In this document: positions 18,254 through 27,674 of the stretch, in pieces
How the letters are laid out: each line of letters opens with the position of its first letter
How positions within the stretch are numbered: the first letter of the stretch is position 1
Assembly: GCF_003814745.1 (NCBI RefSeq)
Contig: NZ_RKRD01000001.1
Span: forward strand, 248,001 to 312,000
Reading direction: 5' to 3'
From: Hydrogenoanaerobacterium saccharovorans
GTDB taxonomy: Bacteria; Bacillota; Clostridia; Oscillospirales; Ruminococcaceae
Length of the DNA stretch: 64,000 nt
The notes under the pieces: model-generated
Database searches by the model: none
What the model was told of the DNA's origin: nothing
The model's input: only the letters and a program-made list of their open reading frames with translations
Translations under genes and position numbers: made by a program

Positions 18254-19816
18254 TTATAAGCCTGGGGCAACCCACATATAGTTCGTGAGTTTTTGGTCGC
18301 TAAGTAAAAGGCTTGCGTCGTAAACTTGGCGCCATGTATCGTAAAGCTTGTTGTATGTAGCATGGTTTTCAGTGTTGGGTGTATATTCTGCATCCCATTT
18401 TACAATTTTTTTTGCTGCCTCGGGCATGCTTGAATAAATACCGGTACCAACGCCTGCTGCAATTGCCGCACCAAGCGCGGTTGCCTCTTTTATTTTTGGC
18501 ACACGTACTTTAAGCCCCAAAACATCTGCCAGTATCTGGCACCAGATTGGGCTTTTCGATGCTCCGCCGGCAAACACAATTTCTTTTGGCAGGTTGCCGG
18601 TTACCTCATAGACAAGCTCCATATTGCCTTTGGTAACCATACAGGCGTTTTCCATAATTGCGCGGTAGAAAGTATAGCGGTTAAATTTTTGCGGGTCGAG
18701 TGCAAAGTTAATAAACGAGGGCGCTGCGTGGCGCCATGAGATGTAGTTCATCACATCCGAGAAGGTGCACATCATCCCGTAGCTGCCCGCGGGTATTTTT
18801 GCGGCTTCCTTATCCATCAAATAGTAAGGGTCTTTGCCTGTTTTTTCGCTCTCTGCTTTTTCTAACTGGCAAAATGCGTCACGGTACCAGCGCATAATCA
18901 GCCCGGGGTAGAATGCAAGTGCTTCGTATTGCCACAAACCGGGTACTGCATGGCAATTTACTCTTACGCGGCAATGTTCATCGGTTTTAGGTACATTGGT
19001 GTTAAATTCATATTGCCAAAAGCTGCCGCCGAATACAGCTGCCTCATTATTATCAACTACGCCAACGCCTACACATCCAAGCTGTGCATCTCCTCCGCCG
19101 GTAACAACAGGTGTTCCCTCCGCAAGCCCTGTGAGCGCCGCAACCTCTGCGGTAACCTTACCTACTATAGTGCCGCTTTCAAATACAGGTGGGAAAATAT
19201 CTGTTTTCAGCCCGCATTTTTCTGAAATTTCGGGCAGCCATGCACGCTTTGAAAGGTCAAAGATGCCGGTAGTGCAGCCGTTGGAGGGTTCTGCGGTGAG
19301 TACATCGGTGAGCCTTGCAATCAGCCAATCGTTAAACATGGTAACGGTGGCGGTATTATTGTAAACTTCAGGCAGATGGTTTTTTACCCATAAAATTCTG
19401 GGCAGTGCGCCCAGTGCATAGGTTTGCCCCGAGGGGAGATAAACTTCTTTTTCAAGGCTTTCTGAAATCGCCTTCAGCTCGCTGACTTCTTTGCCCGCGC
19501 GAGCATCTACATTTGCGCAAGCCCAAATTTCTTTGCCGTTTTTGTCATAGAGAACAATACCCTCACGCATACTGGTGGTAGCAATGCCTGCTATTTCAGA
19601 AGGGTTGATTTTGCTTTCGTTTATCACATCTCGCACACAGCCCGAAGCAAGCTCCCAGTTGCGAATCCAGTCAAAATCCATCGACCCGGGGTAGAGAGGG
19701 TCTTCTTTATGCTCCCACTCCTGCTGAGAAACAAAAAGCTGGTTTCCAAGGGTATCAAACAATACGGCGCGCACGCTGCCGGTACCGGCATCAATCGCCA
19801 TTAAATACTTACTCAT
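18254..19816 (-). CDS. lsrK: Autoinducer-2 kinase LsrK
   Basis: This 520-residue FGGY-family kinase should phosphorylate imported autoinducer-2 (DPD) in the cytoplasm, trapping it and making the LsrR inducer. The N-terminal ATPase fold shows AIDAGTGSVRAVLFD, IAGIATTSMREG and CANVDARAG. The second lobe has GGGDAQLGCVGVG and FAGGASKSP. Length and these segments fit LsrK better than generic xylulo- or glycerol kinases, and the complete lsr set around it confirms the assignment. It follows lsrR by 85 bp with AGGAGG before the ATG. Confidence 0.92.
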   Translation of the reverse strand: MSKYLMAIDAGTGSVRAVLFDTLGNQLFVSQQEWEHKEDPLYPGSMDFDWIRNWELASGCVRDVINESKINPSEIAGIATTSMREGIVLYDKNGKEIWACANVDARAGKEVSELKAISESLEKEVYLPSGQTYALGALPRILWVKNHLPEVYNNTATVTMFNDWLIARLTDVLTAEPSNGCTTGIFDLSKRAWLPEISEKCGLKTDIFPPVFESGTIVGKVTAEVAALTGLAEGTPVVTGGGDAQLGCVGVGVVDNNEAAVFGGSFWQYEFNTNVPKTDEHCRVRVNCHAVPGLWQYEALAFYPGLIMRWYRDAFCQLEKAESEKTGKDPYYLMDKEAAKIPAGSYGMMCTFSDVMNYISWRHAAPSFINFALDPQKFNRYTFYRAIMENACMVTKGNMELVYEVTGNLPKEIVFAGGASKSPIWCQILADVLGLKVRVPKIKEATALGAAIAAGVGTGIYSSMPEAAKKIVKWDAEYTPNTENHATYNKLYDTWRQVYDASLLLSDQKLTNYMWVAPGL

Positions 19817-19901
19817 AGTCGCTGCCTCCTGTTTATATGTGGTAACGGGATAGAAACCCGTTTATTGTTTAACGATCTGCTCGATGGGTTGCTGTGAAAA
19901 A

Positions 19902-20807
19902 TTACAGTGCCAACAGGCTTTCGGCTGTTTCTTCGTCGGTAATCAGTACATCCAAGCAGCCGCTTTTCAGCGCAGCGTTAATTGCCTGTGTTTTTTCTAA
20001 ACCGCCTGCAACGCCTACAACGTTTTGGAAGGTTTTTAATGCCTCAAGCGAGGTGCTGATTAAACGATTATGAATGGGGCAATCAATGGGTTCTCCGTTT
20101 TTGTCAATAAAATGCCCAAGAATATCGCCCACTGCGCCTTTCATTTGCAAAATGAGCAGGTCGTTTGCAGTAAGCTTACCATCTTTTACAACGGTTGCTC
20201 GTTCGGTTACGCCGCCAATTCCCACCACGGTAAGGCTGGCTAGGTTGGCAAGGCGTAAAATTTCGCTTACCGAACTTTCTTGGCAGATTGCGCTTGCCAT
20301 TTCAGCGCTTGATGCGATAAACGGCGCGGGTATTATGTACCGCGTAGCCGAAGCCACCCCGCAGTTTGCAGAGGATGTATAGTAACTTACGCCGCCTGTA
20401 AGCGATACGAGAGAAATTTCAGAATCGCTGGCGAGGGTGAGGTTGTTCAGTGTGCGAGAAGTGGTGTCGCCAAACCCGATGTTGATAAACGATTTGTTTT
20501 CAACGTGGTCGCCGATATAAAGTGCTGCGGCGCGCGCCACCGTTTCGTTAATATTATCGGAAACAGAAGGTACGATATAGATGTCCTGTAAGCCATAACG
20601 GTCGAGCAATTTCTTTTCCAACTCCATACGGTTTTCGGCATCCGAGCGTATCTTAAACTGTATTAACTTTTTCATGCGGGCTTTTTCCAAAAGCTTAATC
20701 ACGCGCATTCTGGAAATACCAAGTTGTTCAGCTATAGCCTGCTGCGTCATGTTTTCGATGTAATAGCACCAAGTTGTTTTTATCATGAGGGTTTCTTCAT
20801 AATCCAT
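19902..20807 (-). CDS. lsrR: LsrR-like transcription repressor of the SorC/DeoR family
   Basis: This 301-residue regulator has an N-terminal helix-turn-helix (MTQQAIAEQLGISRMRVIKLLEKA, residues about 19-42) and a SorC-type sugar-phosphate-binding domain. In enteric bacteria LsrR represses the lsr operons until phospho-AI-2 binds. The gene is divergent from lsrA with a 419-bp control region between them, the arrangement expected for a repressor acting on both sides. Confidence 0.9.
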   Translation of the reverse strand: MDYEETLMIKTTWCYYIENMTQQAIAEQLGISRMRVIKLLEKARMKKLIQFKIRSDAENRMELEKKLLDRYGLQDIYIVPSVSDNINETVARAAALYIGDHVENKSFINIGFGDTTSRTLNNLTLASDSEISLVSLTGGVSYYTSSANCGVASATRYIIPAPFIASSAEMASAICQESSVSEILRLANLASLTVVGIGGVTERATVVKDGKLTANDLLILQMKGAVGDILGHFIDKNGEPIDCPIHNRLISTSLEALKTFQNVVGVAGGLEKTQAINAALKSGCLDVLITDEETAESLLAL

Positions 20808-20839
20808 AAGTAGCAGTCCTCCTGTTTGTTATCCTTAAT

Positions 20840-20869
20840 AGTATAATTGACGAGGCGTTAAATTTGCAA
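20840..20869 (-). promoter_or_regulatory. Likely promoter of lsrR-lsrK
   Basis: Minus-strand TTGCAA (20869-20864), an 18-bp spacer and TATACT (20845-20840) lie about 33 bp upstream of lsrR. Confidence 0.55.
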
Positions 20870-20888
20870 GAAACCCAATTTTTTGCAT

Positions 20889-21204
20889 ACAAATGTTTTA
20901 CAACAAATAAAATGTTTGAGTTTAAGTAAAGTATAGCAGTATCTCAGAGAAGTGTCAACTAAATTTATTCGGGTAAAAATGATGTTAAAAAATTATATGT
21001 TCAACAAAAATATACTTAAAAATATAAGCATTATATACAATAAAAAGATTTTTTAGATAGGGATATTACAATTTTTACCTAGTTTATAGGGCTATTTGGT
21101 TTGATTTGTAAAGAAAACAAAAATTTCGATTATTGACAAATATAAAAAAATACATTATGATGCACATATCAGATAAAAATTTCGTGGCGTTACAAATGTT
21201 TCAT
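20889..21204 (+). promoter_or_regulatory. lsrA promoter and repeated AAATGTTT boxes
   Basis: TTGACA (21133-21138), a 17-bp spacer and TATGAT (21156-21161) form a good sigma-A promoter for lsrA. The octamer AAATGTTT occurs three times in this divergent region: near 20891, near 20911 and near 21194. Two copies sit close to the lsrR promoter and one between the lsrA -10 box and its start codon. They are candidate LsrR operator half-sites. The stretch between them is AT-rich with no other clear signal. Confidence 0.55.
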
Positions 21205-21226
21205 CAGTATAATCGGAGGATTGAAT

Positions 21227-22756
21227 ATGAGTACAACCGAAAGCAAATCTTCTCAAGTGCCCATGATTTCTATCCGCGGCGTCTGTAAGTCATTTGCACT
21301 CAACAATGTTTTAAAAGGGATTAACCTGAATGTAAACAGCGGTGATGTAGTGGCTATTATTGGCGGAAACGGTGCAGGCAAGAGTACTTTAATGAAGATA
21401 ATTATGGGTATTTATCAGCAGGATGCTGGTGAAATCTTTATAAACGGAGAAAAGGCAAACCTAAATTCGCCTTCGGCTGCTTTGGCAAAAGGGATTTATC
21501 TCGTGCCGCAAGAGCCGATGCTGTTCCCTAATATGACAGTTGAAGAGAACATTGTGCTTGGCTTTGATGAAAAGCGAAGCGATTTACATACCCGTTTGGT
21601 AGAGCTGAACCGCAAACTTGGCTGGGACTTGAAGCTTGACCAAAAGGCGGACAGCCTTTCGATTGCAGAGCAGCAGCTTGTTGAAATTATGAGAGGTTTA
21701 TTAAGAAACTCTCAGATATTAATTCTTGATGAGCCTACCTCTGCACTTACCTTTAACGAAATTGAATCACTGTTTAAAATTGTGGAGGATCTTAAAAAGA
21801 GCGGTATTTGCATTTTCTACATCACCCACCGTTTGACAGAGGTCTTCCAAATTGCAACCCGTGTGGTTATTTTGCGCGATGGCATCATTACGATTGAGGG
21901 TTCTGTAAAAGAATTTACCCAAGATGATTTAATCAAGGGCTTGCTGCCCCCCAATGCGCAAGACATTACCTCGCAAGCCTGCACAATCGGTGCCGGTGTA
22001 GATTATACAAAAACAAAACCGATGCTTGAGGTGCAAGATTTTTGCGGCTACGGTTTTGACCATATTAATATGAATGTTTACCCCGGAGAAATACTGGGTA
22101 TTGCAGGTGTAGTTGGTGCAGGCCGTACCGAGCTTGCGGTAGGCATTTTTGGCATTGACGAAATTAAAAGCGGTAAAGTTCTGCTGGACGGTGAGGACAT
22201 CACCGGTAAAAAAACAAGGCAGATTATTGACAAGGGGCTTAATTATGTGCCGGAAGACCGCCATCTCAATGCAATTTACGGCATCAGAGGCGTTACAGAA
22301 AATGTATCATCCGGCGTTTTGCGCAAGATGAGTAAGGTGTTCATCAATTCAAAAGCAGAAAAAGAGTTGGCGGACCAGTATATTAAAGACTTCAGAATCA
22401 AAGTAACAGGGCGCGACCAGCTCATCGGCTCGCTTTCGGGCGGCAACCAGCAAAAGGTGGTCATTGCAAAAACACTTGCAACCAAACCCAAAGTGGTTAT
22501 CTTAGATGAGCCTACCAGAGGTATTGATGCGGGTGCGCGCGGAGATGTATATAAAATCATCAATCAGCTGAAAGAGCAAGGGGTTGCGGTTGTATTAATA
22601 TCTTCGGATATAGAAGAGGTTGTACAGCTTTCCGACCGTGTTATGACGATGTTCCAGGGCTCCATTAATCATACTTTCGAGCGCTGCGACATCACCGTAG
22701 ATAACCTTATGGCCGCCTCTTTCGGCGTGTATGAGAAGGGGGTAAAAGCCGAATGA
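21227..22756 (+). CDS. lsrA: AI-2 import ATPase LsrA
   Basis: A 509-residue double ATPase of the sugar ABC (RbsA) type. The first cassette carries GGNGAGKST, a degenerate signature (LSIAEQQLVEI) and ILDEPTSALT. The second carries GVVGAGRTEL, LSGGNQQKVVIAK and ILDEPTRGID. Start: the ATG at 21227 has GGAGGA six bases upstream; a TTG six bases earlier overlaps that site and is unlikely. Its stop overlaps the lsrC start by 4 bp. Confidence 0.93.
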   Translation: MSTTESKSSQVPMISIRGVCKSFALNNVLKGINLNVNSGDVVAIIGGNGAGKSTLMKIIMGIYQQDAGEIFINGEKANLNSPSAALAKGIYLVPQEPMLFPNMTVEENIVLGFDEKRSDLHTRLVELNRKLGWDLKLDQKADSLSIAEQQLVEIMRGLLRNSQILILDEPTSALTFNEIESLFKIVEDLKKSGICIFYITHRLTEVFQIATRVVILRDGIITIEGSVKEFTQDDLIKGLLPPNAQDITSQACTIGAGVDYTKTKPMLEVQDFCGYGFDHINMNVYPGEILGIAGVVGAGRTELAVGIFGIDEIKSGKVLLDGEDITGKKTRQIIDKGLNYVPEDRHLNAIYGIRGVTENVSSGVLRKMSKVFINSKAEKELADQYIKDFRIKVTGRDQLIGSLSGGNQQKVVIAKTLATKPKVVILDEPTRGIDAGARGDVYKIINQLKEQGVAVVLISSDIEEVVQLSDRVMTMFQGSINHTFERCDITVDNLMAASFGVYEKGVKAE

Positions 22757-23763
22757 AAAAAGTAATTCAAAAACTCACCAAGGTAAGAGAATTTTCAGCT
22801 TTGGCATTTATGGTGGTTTTGTTTGCGGCAGCAGGTATTATCAACCCCGACTTTCTCTCACCCGACAACCTGTTGCTGTGCTTTAACGGCAGTGTAATGT
22901 ACATATTGCTTGCGGTAGGAATCTCGTTTGTAATTGTAACCAGCGATATTGATGTTTCTATCGGCGGTACGCTGGGGATTACCGCAGCGGTGTCTGCAAG
23001 CATGATTCGTGACGATGTAACCCTGTGGGCGGTGATTCCCGTAACATTGCTCATCGGTGCGTTGATTGGTTTGATAAATGGATTGGGTGTTACCAAGCTG
23101 CATGTTCCCGCAATTATCATGACGTTGGGTACAAACGGCATTATCCGCGGTTCGGTTTACATTTATACCAAAGGCAAATGGGTTGAAAACCTGCCGGACC
23201 AATTCAAACTTTATTCCCAAAAAAACATTTTGGGTTTTGTCAATGTGTTCCTTTTAGCAACCGTAATCGCTGTGGTTGCCATTTACCTGTATCTTTCCAG
23301 AGCAAAAAAAGGTAAGTATTTTGCAGCAATCGGCGACAATATCGGCGGTGCGGAACTCATTGGTATCCCTGTTGCAAAAACAAGAATACTCGCTTTTATT
23401 CTCAGCGGCACTTTTGCTGCATTGGCAGGTCTTGTATTTGTCAGCAAGGTCGGTTTTGTATCCCCTATGGCAGGTAACGGATACGAGATGAAGGCAATTG
23501 CAGCTTGTGTGCTCGGCGGTGTAAGCCTTTCGGGCGGTATGGGCTCGGTGTTTGGTGCATCCATTGGTGCAATCATCATGTCATCCATCAGCCGTATTCT
23601 CGTATTTATGAAGTTCCCGTCCGACTGGGACAACACCATTACTGGCATTTTGCTGATTGTTATTGTTGTTGCTGACTCCTTGTTGCAGCATCATTTGTCG
23701 GAAAAAGCACGCAAAGAGCGTCTCTCCGCTAAAGCATTGAATGAAAAGAGGGAAGTTGCATGA
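22753..23763 (+). CDS. lsrC: AI-2 import permease LsrC
   Basis: A 336-residue integral membrane protein of the branched-sugar permease (RbsC) family, with about nine hydrophobic segments and the conserved GGVSLSGGMGSVFG loop. It overlaps lsrA and lsrD by 4 bp at each end, so the genes are translationally coupled. It should form the channel with LsrD. Confidence 0.92.
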   Translation: MKKVIQKLTKVREFSALAFMVVLFAAAGIINPDFLSPDNLLLCFNGSVMYILLAVGISFVIVTSDIDVSIGGTLGITAAVSASMIRDDVTLWAVIPVTLLIGALIGLINGLGVTKLHVPAIIMTLGTNGIIRGSVYIYTKGKWVENLPDQFKLYSQKNILGFVNVFLLATVIAVVAIYLYLSRAKKGKYFAAIGDNIGGAELIGIPVAKTRILAFILSGTFAALAGLVFVSKVGFVSPMAGNGYEMKAIAACVLGGVSLSGGMGSVFGASIGAIIMSSISRILVFMKFPSDWDNTITGILLIVIVVADSLLQHHLSEKARKERLSAKALNEKREVA

Positions 23764-24770
23764 ATAAGCTGAAGAAAATACTTTTCCGTTGGGAAACGGC
23801 GCTGATTCTGATACTTGCCCTTGAGATTATTGTTTTCGGTGCAATTAACCCCAGATTCTTGAAAATCAATGTGTTGCTCGGCAGCATCAACGATTTTGTT
23901 TCTACCTGTATTATCTCGCTGTTTGTAACCTTTGTTATCATTACAGGCGGTATGGATATTTCCGGCGGCTCGATTGTAGGGCTTACCTCAATGGTATTGG
24001 GTTTGTTGTGGCAGGATGCCGGACTGAACATTTGGGTAGCAATCCCAATGGCGATTTTGGTTGGTGGTTTGTGCGGTGCACTCAACGGCTTTTTGGTTGC
24101 TTATACTCGCGTACAGGCAATGGTTGTTACACTGGGCGGTATGTTTCTTTACTCAGGGCTTGCGGTTGTATTGGGCAGCCTCTCTGTTTCCAGTGCGTTT
24201 GAGGGCATCGGCGGTTTCCCCGATGCATTTGTGCAGATTGCAAACGGCAAAACCTTTGGTATCCCCAACCCGTTTCTCATTTTTATAGGGCTTGCAGTGA
24301 TTGCGTATGTTTTGCTGCACAAAACCAATTACGGCAGATATGTATTTTTGGTTGGCGTAAATCAAAATGCAGCGCAGTATTCCGGCATCAACCACAAGCT
24401 GGTTACACTGAGCACCTATATTCTTTCGGGTATGTCTGCATCGGTTGCGGGCGTAGTGCTTACCAGCTATCTCGGTTCTTCTCGCGCCGATTTGGGTAAA
24501 GAGCTCACCATGCCCGTCATCACGGCAGTTGTGCTGGGCGGTACTGCAATTACAGGCGGTAAAGGCGGCGTGGTCGGCACAGCAATTGCCAGTATTGTGG
24601 TTGGTATTTTACGTTTCGGCTTGCAAATGGCAAAGGTTCCCACACAATATCTCGACATCCCTGTTGGCCTGCTGTTGGTGGTAGCGGTTGCGGTAAGAGG
24701 TGTGATGGGGCAAGTTCGAAAGCCGTCTTTTTTGAATCGTAAATTCTCTAAAGAAAAAGCAGCGGCATAA
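23760..24770 (+). CDS. lsrD: AI-2 import permease LsrD
   Basis: This second 336-residue permease resembles LsrC and has the loop GGTAITGGKGGVVG. It lies between lsrC and lsrB, as in known lsr operons. Assignment of C versus D follows gene order. Confidence 0.9.
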   Translation: MNKLKKILFRWETALILILALEIIVFGAINPRFLKINVLLGSINDFVSTCIISLFVTFVIITGGMDISGGSIVGLTSMVLGLLWQDAGLNIWVAIPMAILVGGLCGALNGFLVAYTRVQAMVVTLGGMFLYSGLAVVLGSLSVSSAFEGIGGFPDAFVQIANGKTFGIPNPFLIFIGLAVIAYVLLHKTNYGRYVFLVGVNQNAAQYSGINHKLVTLSTYILSGMSASVAGVVLTSYLGSSRADLGKELTMPVITAVVLGGTAITGGKGGVVGTAIASIVVGILRFGLQMAKVPTQYLDIPVGLLLVVAVAVRGVMGQVRKPSFLNRKFSKEKAAA

Positions 24771-24846
24771 GCACAACACAATTTTTTCGATAATATGATT
24801 GTCCGATCATATTTGATAAAAACAAAATTTAAGGAGGCATTTTTCC

Positions 24847-25962
24847 ATGCGTAAAGTTCTTTCAGTAGTTCTTGCATTGGTTCTGGTTGTTTCTATGTTT
24901 GCAGGTTGCGGCAAAGGTGCAGAGCCTGCTGCTCCCGCAGAGTCCGGCGCAGCTTCTGCAGATTCTTCTGCTGCAGGCAATATCAAAGATGCCAAAGACG
25001 TCACCGTAGCTTTCATCCCAAAACTTACCGGTAATGCTTTTTTCGAGTCTGCTAATATTGGTGCACAGGATCTTGCTAAAAAAGTTGGATTTACCTGCGA
25101 TTACACAGGTAACCCCGAAGCTTCTGTTGCAAATCAGGTGCAGGTTATCAACTCAGCTGTACAGCAGGGTGCAGATGCAATTGCAATTTCTTCTGTTACT
25201 CCCGACGGTTTGAACCAAGCTTTAAAAGCTGCCAGAGATGCAGGCGTTAAAGTTGTGACTTGGGACTCTGACGTTCAGCCCGACATGCGTTCTTTGATGG
25301 TTTCGCAGGGTACACCCGAGCAGCTTGGCGAAATGCTGGTTGAAATGGCTGCTTCTCAGATGAGCGATGAGCAGAAAAAAGATGCAAAATATGTATGGCA
25401 CTATTCTTCCTCCACTGTTACAGACCAAAACTCTTGGCAGGTAGCAGGCGAGGCTTACATTAAATTAAAATACCCGGGCTGGCAAAATGTTGCCCCTGAA
25501 AACTACTATTCCGAGCAGGATGCTGAAAAAGCGGTATCTGTAGGTGAATCCATTCTCAAAGCTCACCCGGATATCGACGCTATCATCTGCAACGACTCCA
25601 CTGCACTTCCCGGTCAGGCTCAAGCTGCGAAAAACCTCGGTCTTTCCGGCAAAGTGATTGTTACCGGTTTTGCTTCTCCCAACTCGATGAGAGATTTCTG
25701 CAAAGACGGCACCGTCCCTAAGTTTGGCCTGTGGGATTGCAAAATTCAAGGCGCTATGGGTGCTTACCTTGCTTACTGGGTTGCAGCAGGCAACACCTTT
25801 AAAGTGGGCGACAGCATTGATATCCCCGACATTGGTACCGTTAAAGTAGAGCCCAACACCATTTTGGACCCAAAAGCTTACACCGCAGATGACTCCGGCA
25901 TCGTTCTTCTTCCGGAAAGAACCGTATTTACCATCGATAACGTTGATAACTACGATTTCTAA
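24847..25962 (+). CDS. lsrB: AI-2-binding lipoprotein LsrB
   Basis: This 371-residue lipoprotein has a signal sequence ending SMFAGC (Cys21), then an Ala/Ser-rich linker and a two-lobe sugar-binding fold. Residues that contact AI-2 in Salmonella LsrB appear conserved: the Lys in IPKLTG, the second Asp in WDSD, and Asp-Gln in TVTDQN. The ALPGQAQ segment differs from the enteric ALPAAAQ, so one contact may be changed. AAGGAGG precedes the ATG. Confidence 0.92.
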   Translation: MRKVLSVVLALVLVVSMFAGCGKGAEPAAPAESGAASADSSAAGNIKDAKDVTVAFIPKLTGNAFFESANIGAQDLAKKVGFTCDYTGNPEASVANQVQVINSAVQQGADAIAISSVTPDGLNQALKAARDAGVKVVTWDSDVQPDMRSLMVSQGTPEQLGEMLVEMAASQMSDEQKKDAKYVWHYSSSTVTDQNSWQVAGEAYIKLKYPGWQNVAPENYYSEQDAEKAVSVGESILKAHPDIDAIICNDSTALPGQAQAAKNLGLSGKVIVTGFASPNSMRDFCKDGTVPKFGLWDCKIQGAMGAYLAYWVAAGNTFKVGDSIDIPDIGTVKVEPNTILDPKAYTADDSGIVLLPERTVFTIDNVDNYDF

Positions 25963-25993
25963 TAAAATAAACAGTATATTATTTTAACAACTG

Positions 25994-26032
25994 ATGTATC
26001 GCTGTGTTCTAATTTGAACTTCAGCGATACAT
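25994..26032 (+). other. Stem-loop between lsrB and lsrF
   Basis: ATGTATCGCTG and CAGCGATACAT form a perfect 11-bp stem without a following T-run. Such hairpins after binding-protein genes often stabilise the upstream mRNA and reduce expression of the next gene. Confidence 0.65.
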
Positions 26033-26065
26033 GGTTATATTAATACTCTAAAGGAGGCCTTTATA

Positions 26066-26947
26066 ATGGCAGATAAAGACGGACTCAAAGTAGCAAAAGA
26101 TTACCACACCAATGTTGAATTTAGCAGACAGGGTGGTTTCTATGTAAAAGGCGCACAAGACCTCGATTGGGGTATGAAAAAGCATCTTTCCAACATGTTC
26201 GATCCCAAAACAGGTAATACTGTTATGTTTGCGTTTGACCATGGTTATTTTATGGGCTCTACCGCAGGCTTGGAGAGACTGGATCTCGTTATTCCTCCGC
26301 TGTTGGATCATGTGGATGTACTGATGGGTACCCGCGGTGCTCTGCGTACCTGTGTTGCTCCCGAGAACCAAAAAGGTATTGCTCTGCGTTGCACCGGCGG
26401 CTCATCTATGATTGATGAAGATTTGAGCCATGAGGTTATTGCTGTCAACATTGAGGATGCAATCCGTATGAACGCAGACTGTATGGCAGTTCAGACATTC
26501 GTCGGTGCAGACGGGCAGAAATCGAGCCTTGAAAACTTATGCAAAACCGTAGATATGGGTATGCGCTACAGCATTCCTACTATGGGCATAGTTGCAGTTG
26601 GTAAAGATATGGACCGCACTCCGCGCTTCTTTAAACTGGCTACCCGAATTCTTGCAGAACTGGGTGCTAACATTATTAAAACCTATTACTGCGATGATTT
26701 TGAAGAGGTTGTAGCGGCATGCCCTGTTCCGATTGTTGTTGCAGGCGGCAAAAAGCTCCCCGAAAACGAGGCACTTACCTTGGCTTACCGCAGCATGCAA
26801 GGCGGTGCGCGCGGTTTGGATATGGGCCGTAACATTTTCCAAAGTGAGCATCCTGTTGAGATGGCAAAAGCAATCCGCATGATTGTTCACGAAAAGGCTA
26901 CCGATAAAGAAGCATTCGAGTTTTACACCAACGAAATTCATAAGTAA
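26066..26947 (+). CDS. lsrF: 3-hydroxy-5-phosphonooxypentane-2,4-dione thiolase LsrF
   Basis: LsrF is an aldolase-fold thiolase that ends phospho-AI-2 breakdown by transferring an acetyl group to CoA. This 293-residue protein shows AFDHGYFMG at the N-terminal barrel and the Schiff-base region ANIIKTYYCDDFEEV with the likely catalytic Lys. GGKKLPENEAL and GARGLDMGRNIFQ bind phosphate. It is the last gene of the lsr operon, with AAAGGAGG before the ATG and a strong terminator after it. Confidence 0.93.
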   Translation: MADKDGLKVAKDYHTNVEFSRQGGFYVKGAQDLDWGMKKHLSNMFDPKTGNTVMFAFDHGYFMGSTAGLERLDLVIPPLLDHVDVLMGTRGALRTCVAPENQKGIALRCTGGSSMIDEDLSHEVIAVNIEDAIRMNADCMAVQTFVGADGQKSSLENLCKTVDMGMRYSIPTMGIVAVGKDMDRTPRFFKLATRILAELGANIIKTYYCDDFEEVVAACPVPIVVAGGKKLPENEALTLAYRSMQGGARGLDMGRNIFQSEHPVEMAKAIRMIVHEKATDKEAFEFYTNEIHK

Positions 26948-26986
26948 TCCGGATATAAACTTGATTATTACCAATCCCCACAAAGA

Positions 26987-27020
26987 AGAACGGAACACGA
27001 CGTCGTGTTCCGTTTTTCTT
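26987..27020 (+). terminator. Terminator after lsrF
   Basis: A perfect palindrome, CGGAACACGA-CGTCGTGTTCCG type, is followed by TTTTT. Confidence 0.88.
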
Positions 27021-27044
27021 TTCTACATGATCCTGATGGGTGAG

Positions 27045-27398
27045 CTATATGCCCTCGCGAACAAACTGTTTTTTTAATGTACACAGTGCCTTCTTTTCGA
27101 TACGTGAGACATACGAGCGTGAAATGCCTAATTTTTTTGCAACTTCGCGCTGTGTCATAGGTAAATATCCGCAAAGCCCGTAACGCATTAATACGATGGT
27201 TTTTTCTCGTTCATCCAAATGCGTTTCAATAAATTTGTGCAGTTTTTCGCTTTTGATTTTAAGATCAAGGTTATCCAAAATATTGTCCTCATCTGCGACA
27301 ATATCCATTAAGGTAAGCGAGTTTCCCTCTTTGTCGGTATCAATTGGGTCGGATATGTAGATGTCTTGTGCGGTTTTACGCTTGCTGCGGAAGAACAT
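27045..27398 (-). CDS. sigK: SigK, C-terminal half (interrupted gene)
   Basis: This encodes the C-terminal 117 residues of the mother-cell sigma factor SigK, beginning MFFRSKRKTAQDIYISDPID. It contains region 3 and the region 4.2 helix-turn-helix (MTQREVAKKLGISRSYVSRI). It has no ribosome site of its own. Reading upstream, the frame continues codons Glu-Val-Leu before Met up to the repeat CATTT at 27407-27411, the crossover point. The N-terminal half lies 9.4 kb away on the same strand. After excision of the intervening DNA the two halves join in frame. The rejoined protein is 231 residues, normal for SigK. Confidence 0.95.
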   Translation of the reverse strand: MFFRSKRKTAQDIYISDPIDTDKEGNSLTLMDIVADEDNILDNLDLKIKSEKLHKFIETHLDEREKTIVLMRYGLCGYLPMTQREVAKKLGISRSYVSRIEKKALCTLKKQFVREGI

Positions 27399-27457
27399 GA
27401 GTACCTCATTTGCTATCCATCTGCTATTGACACAAATTTAAAGTAAACGGCAGATGG
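27399..27457. repeat. Left junction (att site) of the sigK intervening element
   Basis: The 5-bp core CATTT at 27407-27411 repeats the one at 36802-36806. Inside the element, TTGACAC lies at 27427-27433, 15 bp from the core, mirroring GTGTCAA at the other end. A further 8-bp inverted repeat, CCATCTGC (27417-27424) and GCAGATGG (27450-27457), lies just inside the junction. Confidence 0.85.
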
Positions 27458-27476
27458 GCTGTAGTAACCCTTTGGC

Positions 27477-27665
27477 TTACCGTACAGAATGCTTCTTTGT
27501 TTTCTGTTCAATATCTGCTGCCAGGGCATCCAGTGTGTCATCCGGCAGTTTAAGTGTCCGCAAATATTTTACGGTAGCTTCCGCCCAAAAACGGGCTAGA
27601 GAATTCATCAGCTTGGTCTTGCAAATAGCGTCTTCAGGTTCATGTATTATTGCTTTAAAAGCCAT
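27477..27665 (-). CDS. Small protein of unknown function inside the skin-like element
   Basis: I do not recognise this 62-residue protein. It is charged and helical-looking, with a conserved-looking central part NSLARFWAEATVKYL and a Lys-rich end. The ATG at 27665 has GGGGGTG about five bases upstream; a GTG three codons earlier overlaps that site. Being the gene nearest the left junction, it could be an accessory factor for excision, but nothing in the sequence proves that. Confidence 0.6.
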   Translation of the reverse strand: MAFKAIIHEPEDAICKTKLMNSLARFWAEATVKYLRTLKLPDDTLDALAADIEQKTKKHSVR

Positions 27666-27674
27666 TGTCAGCAC

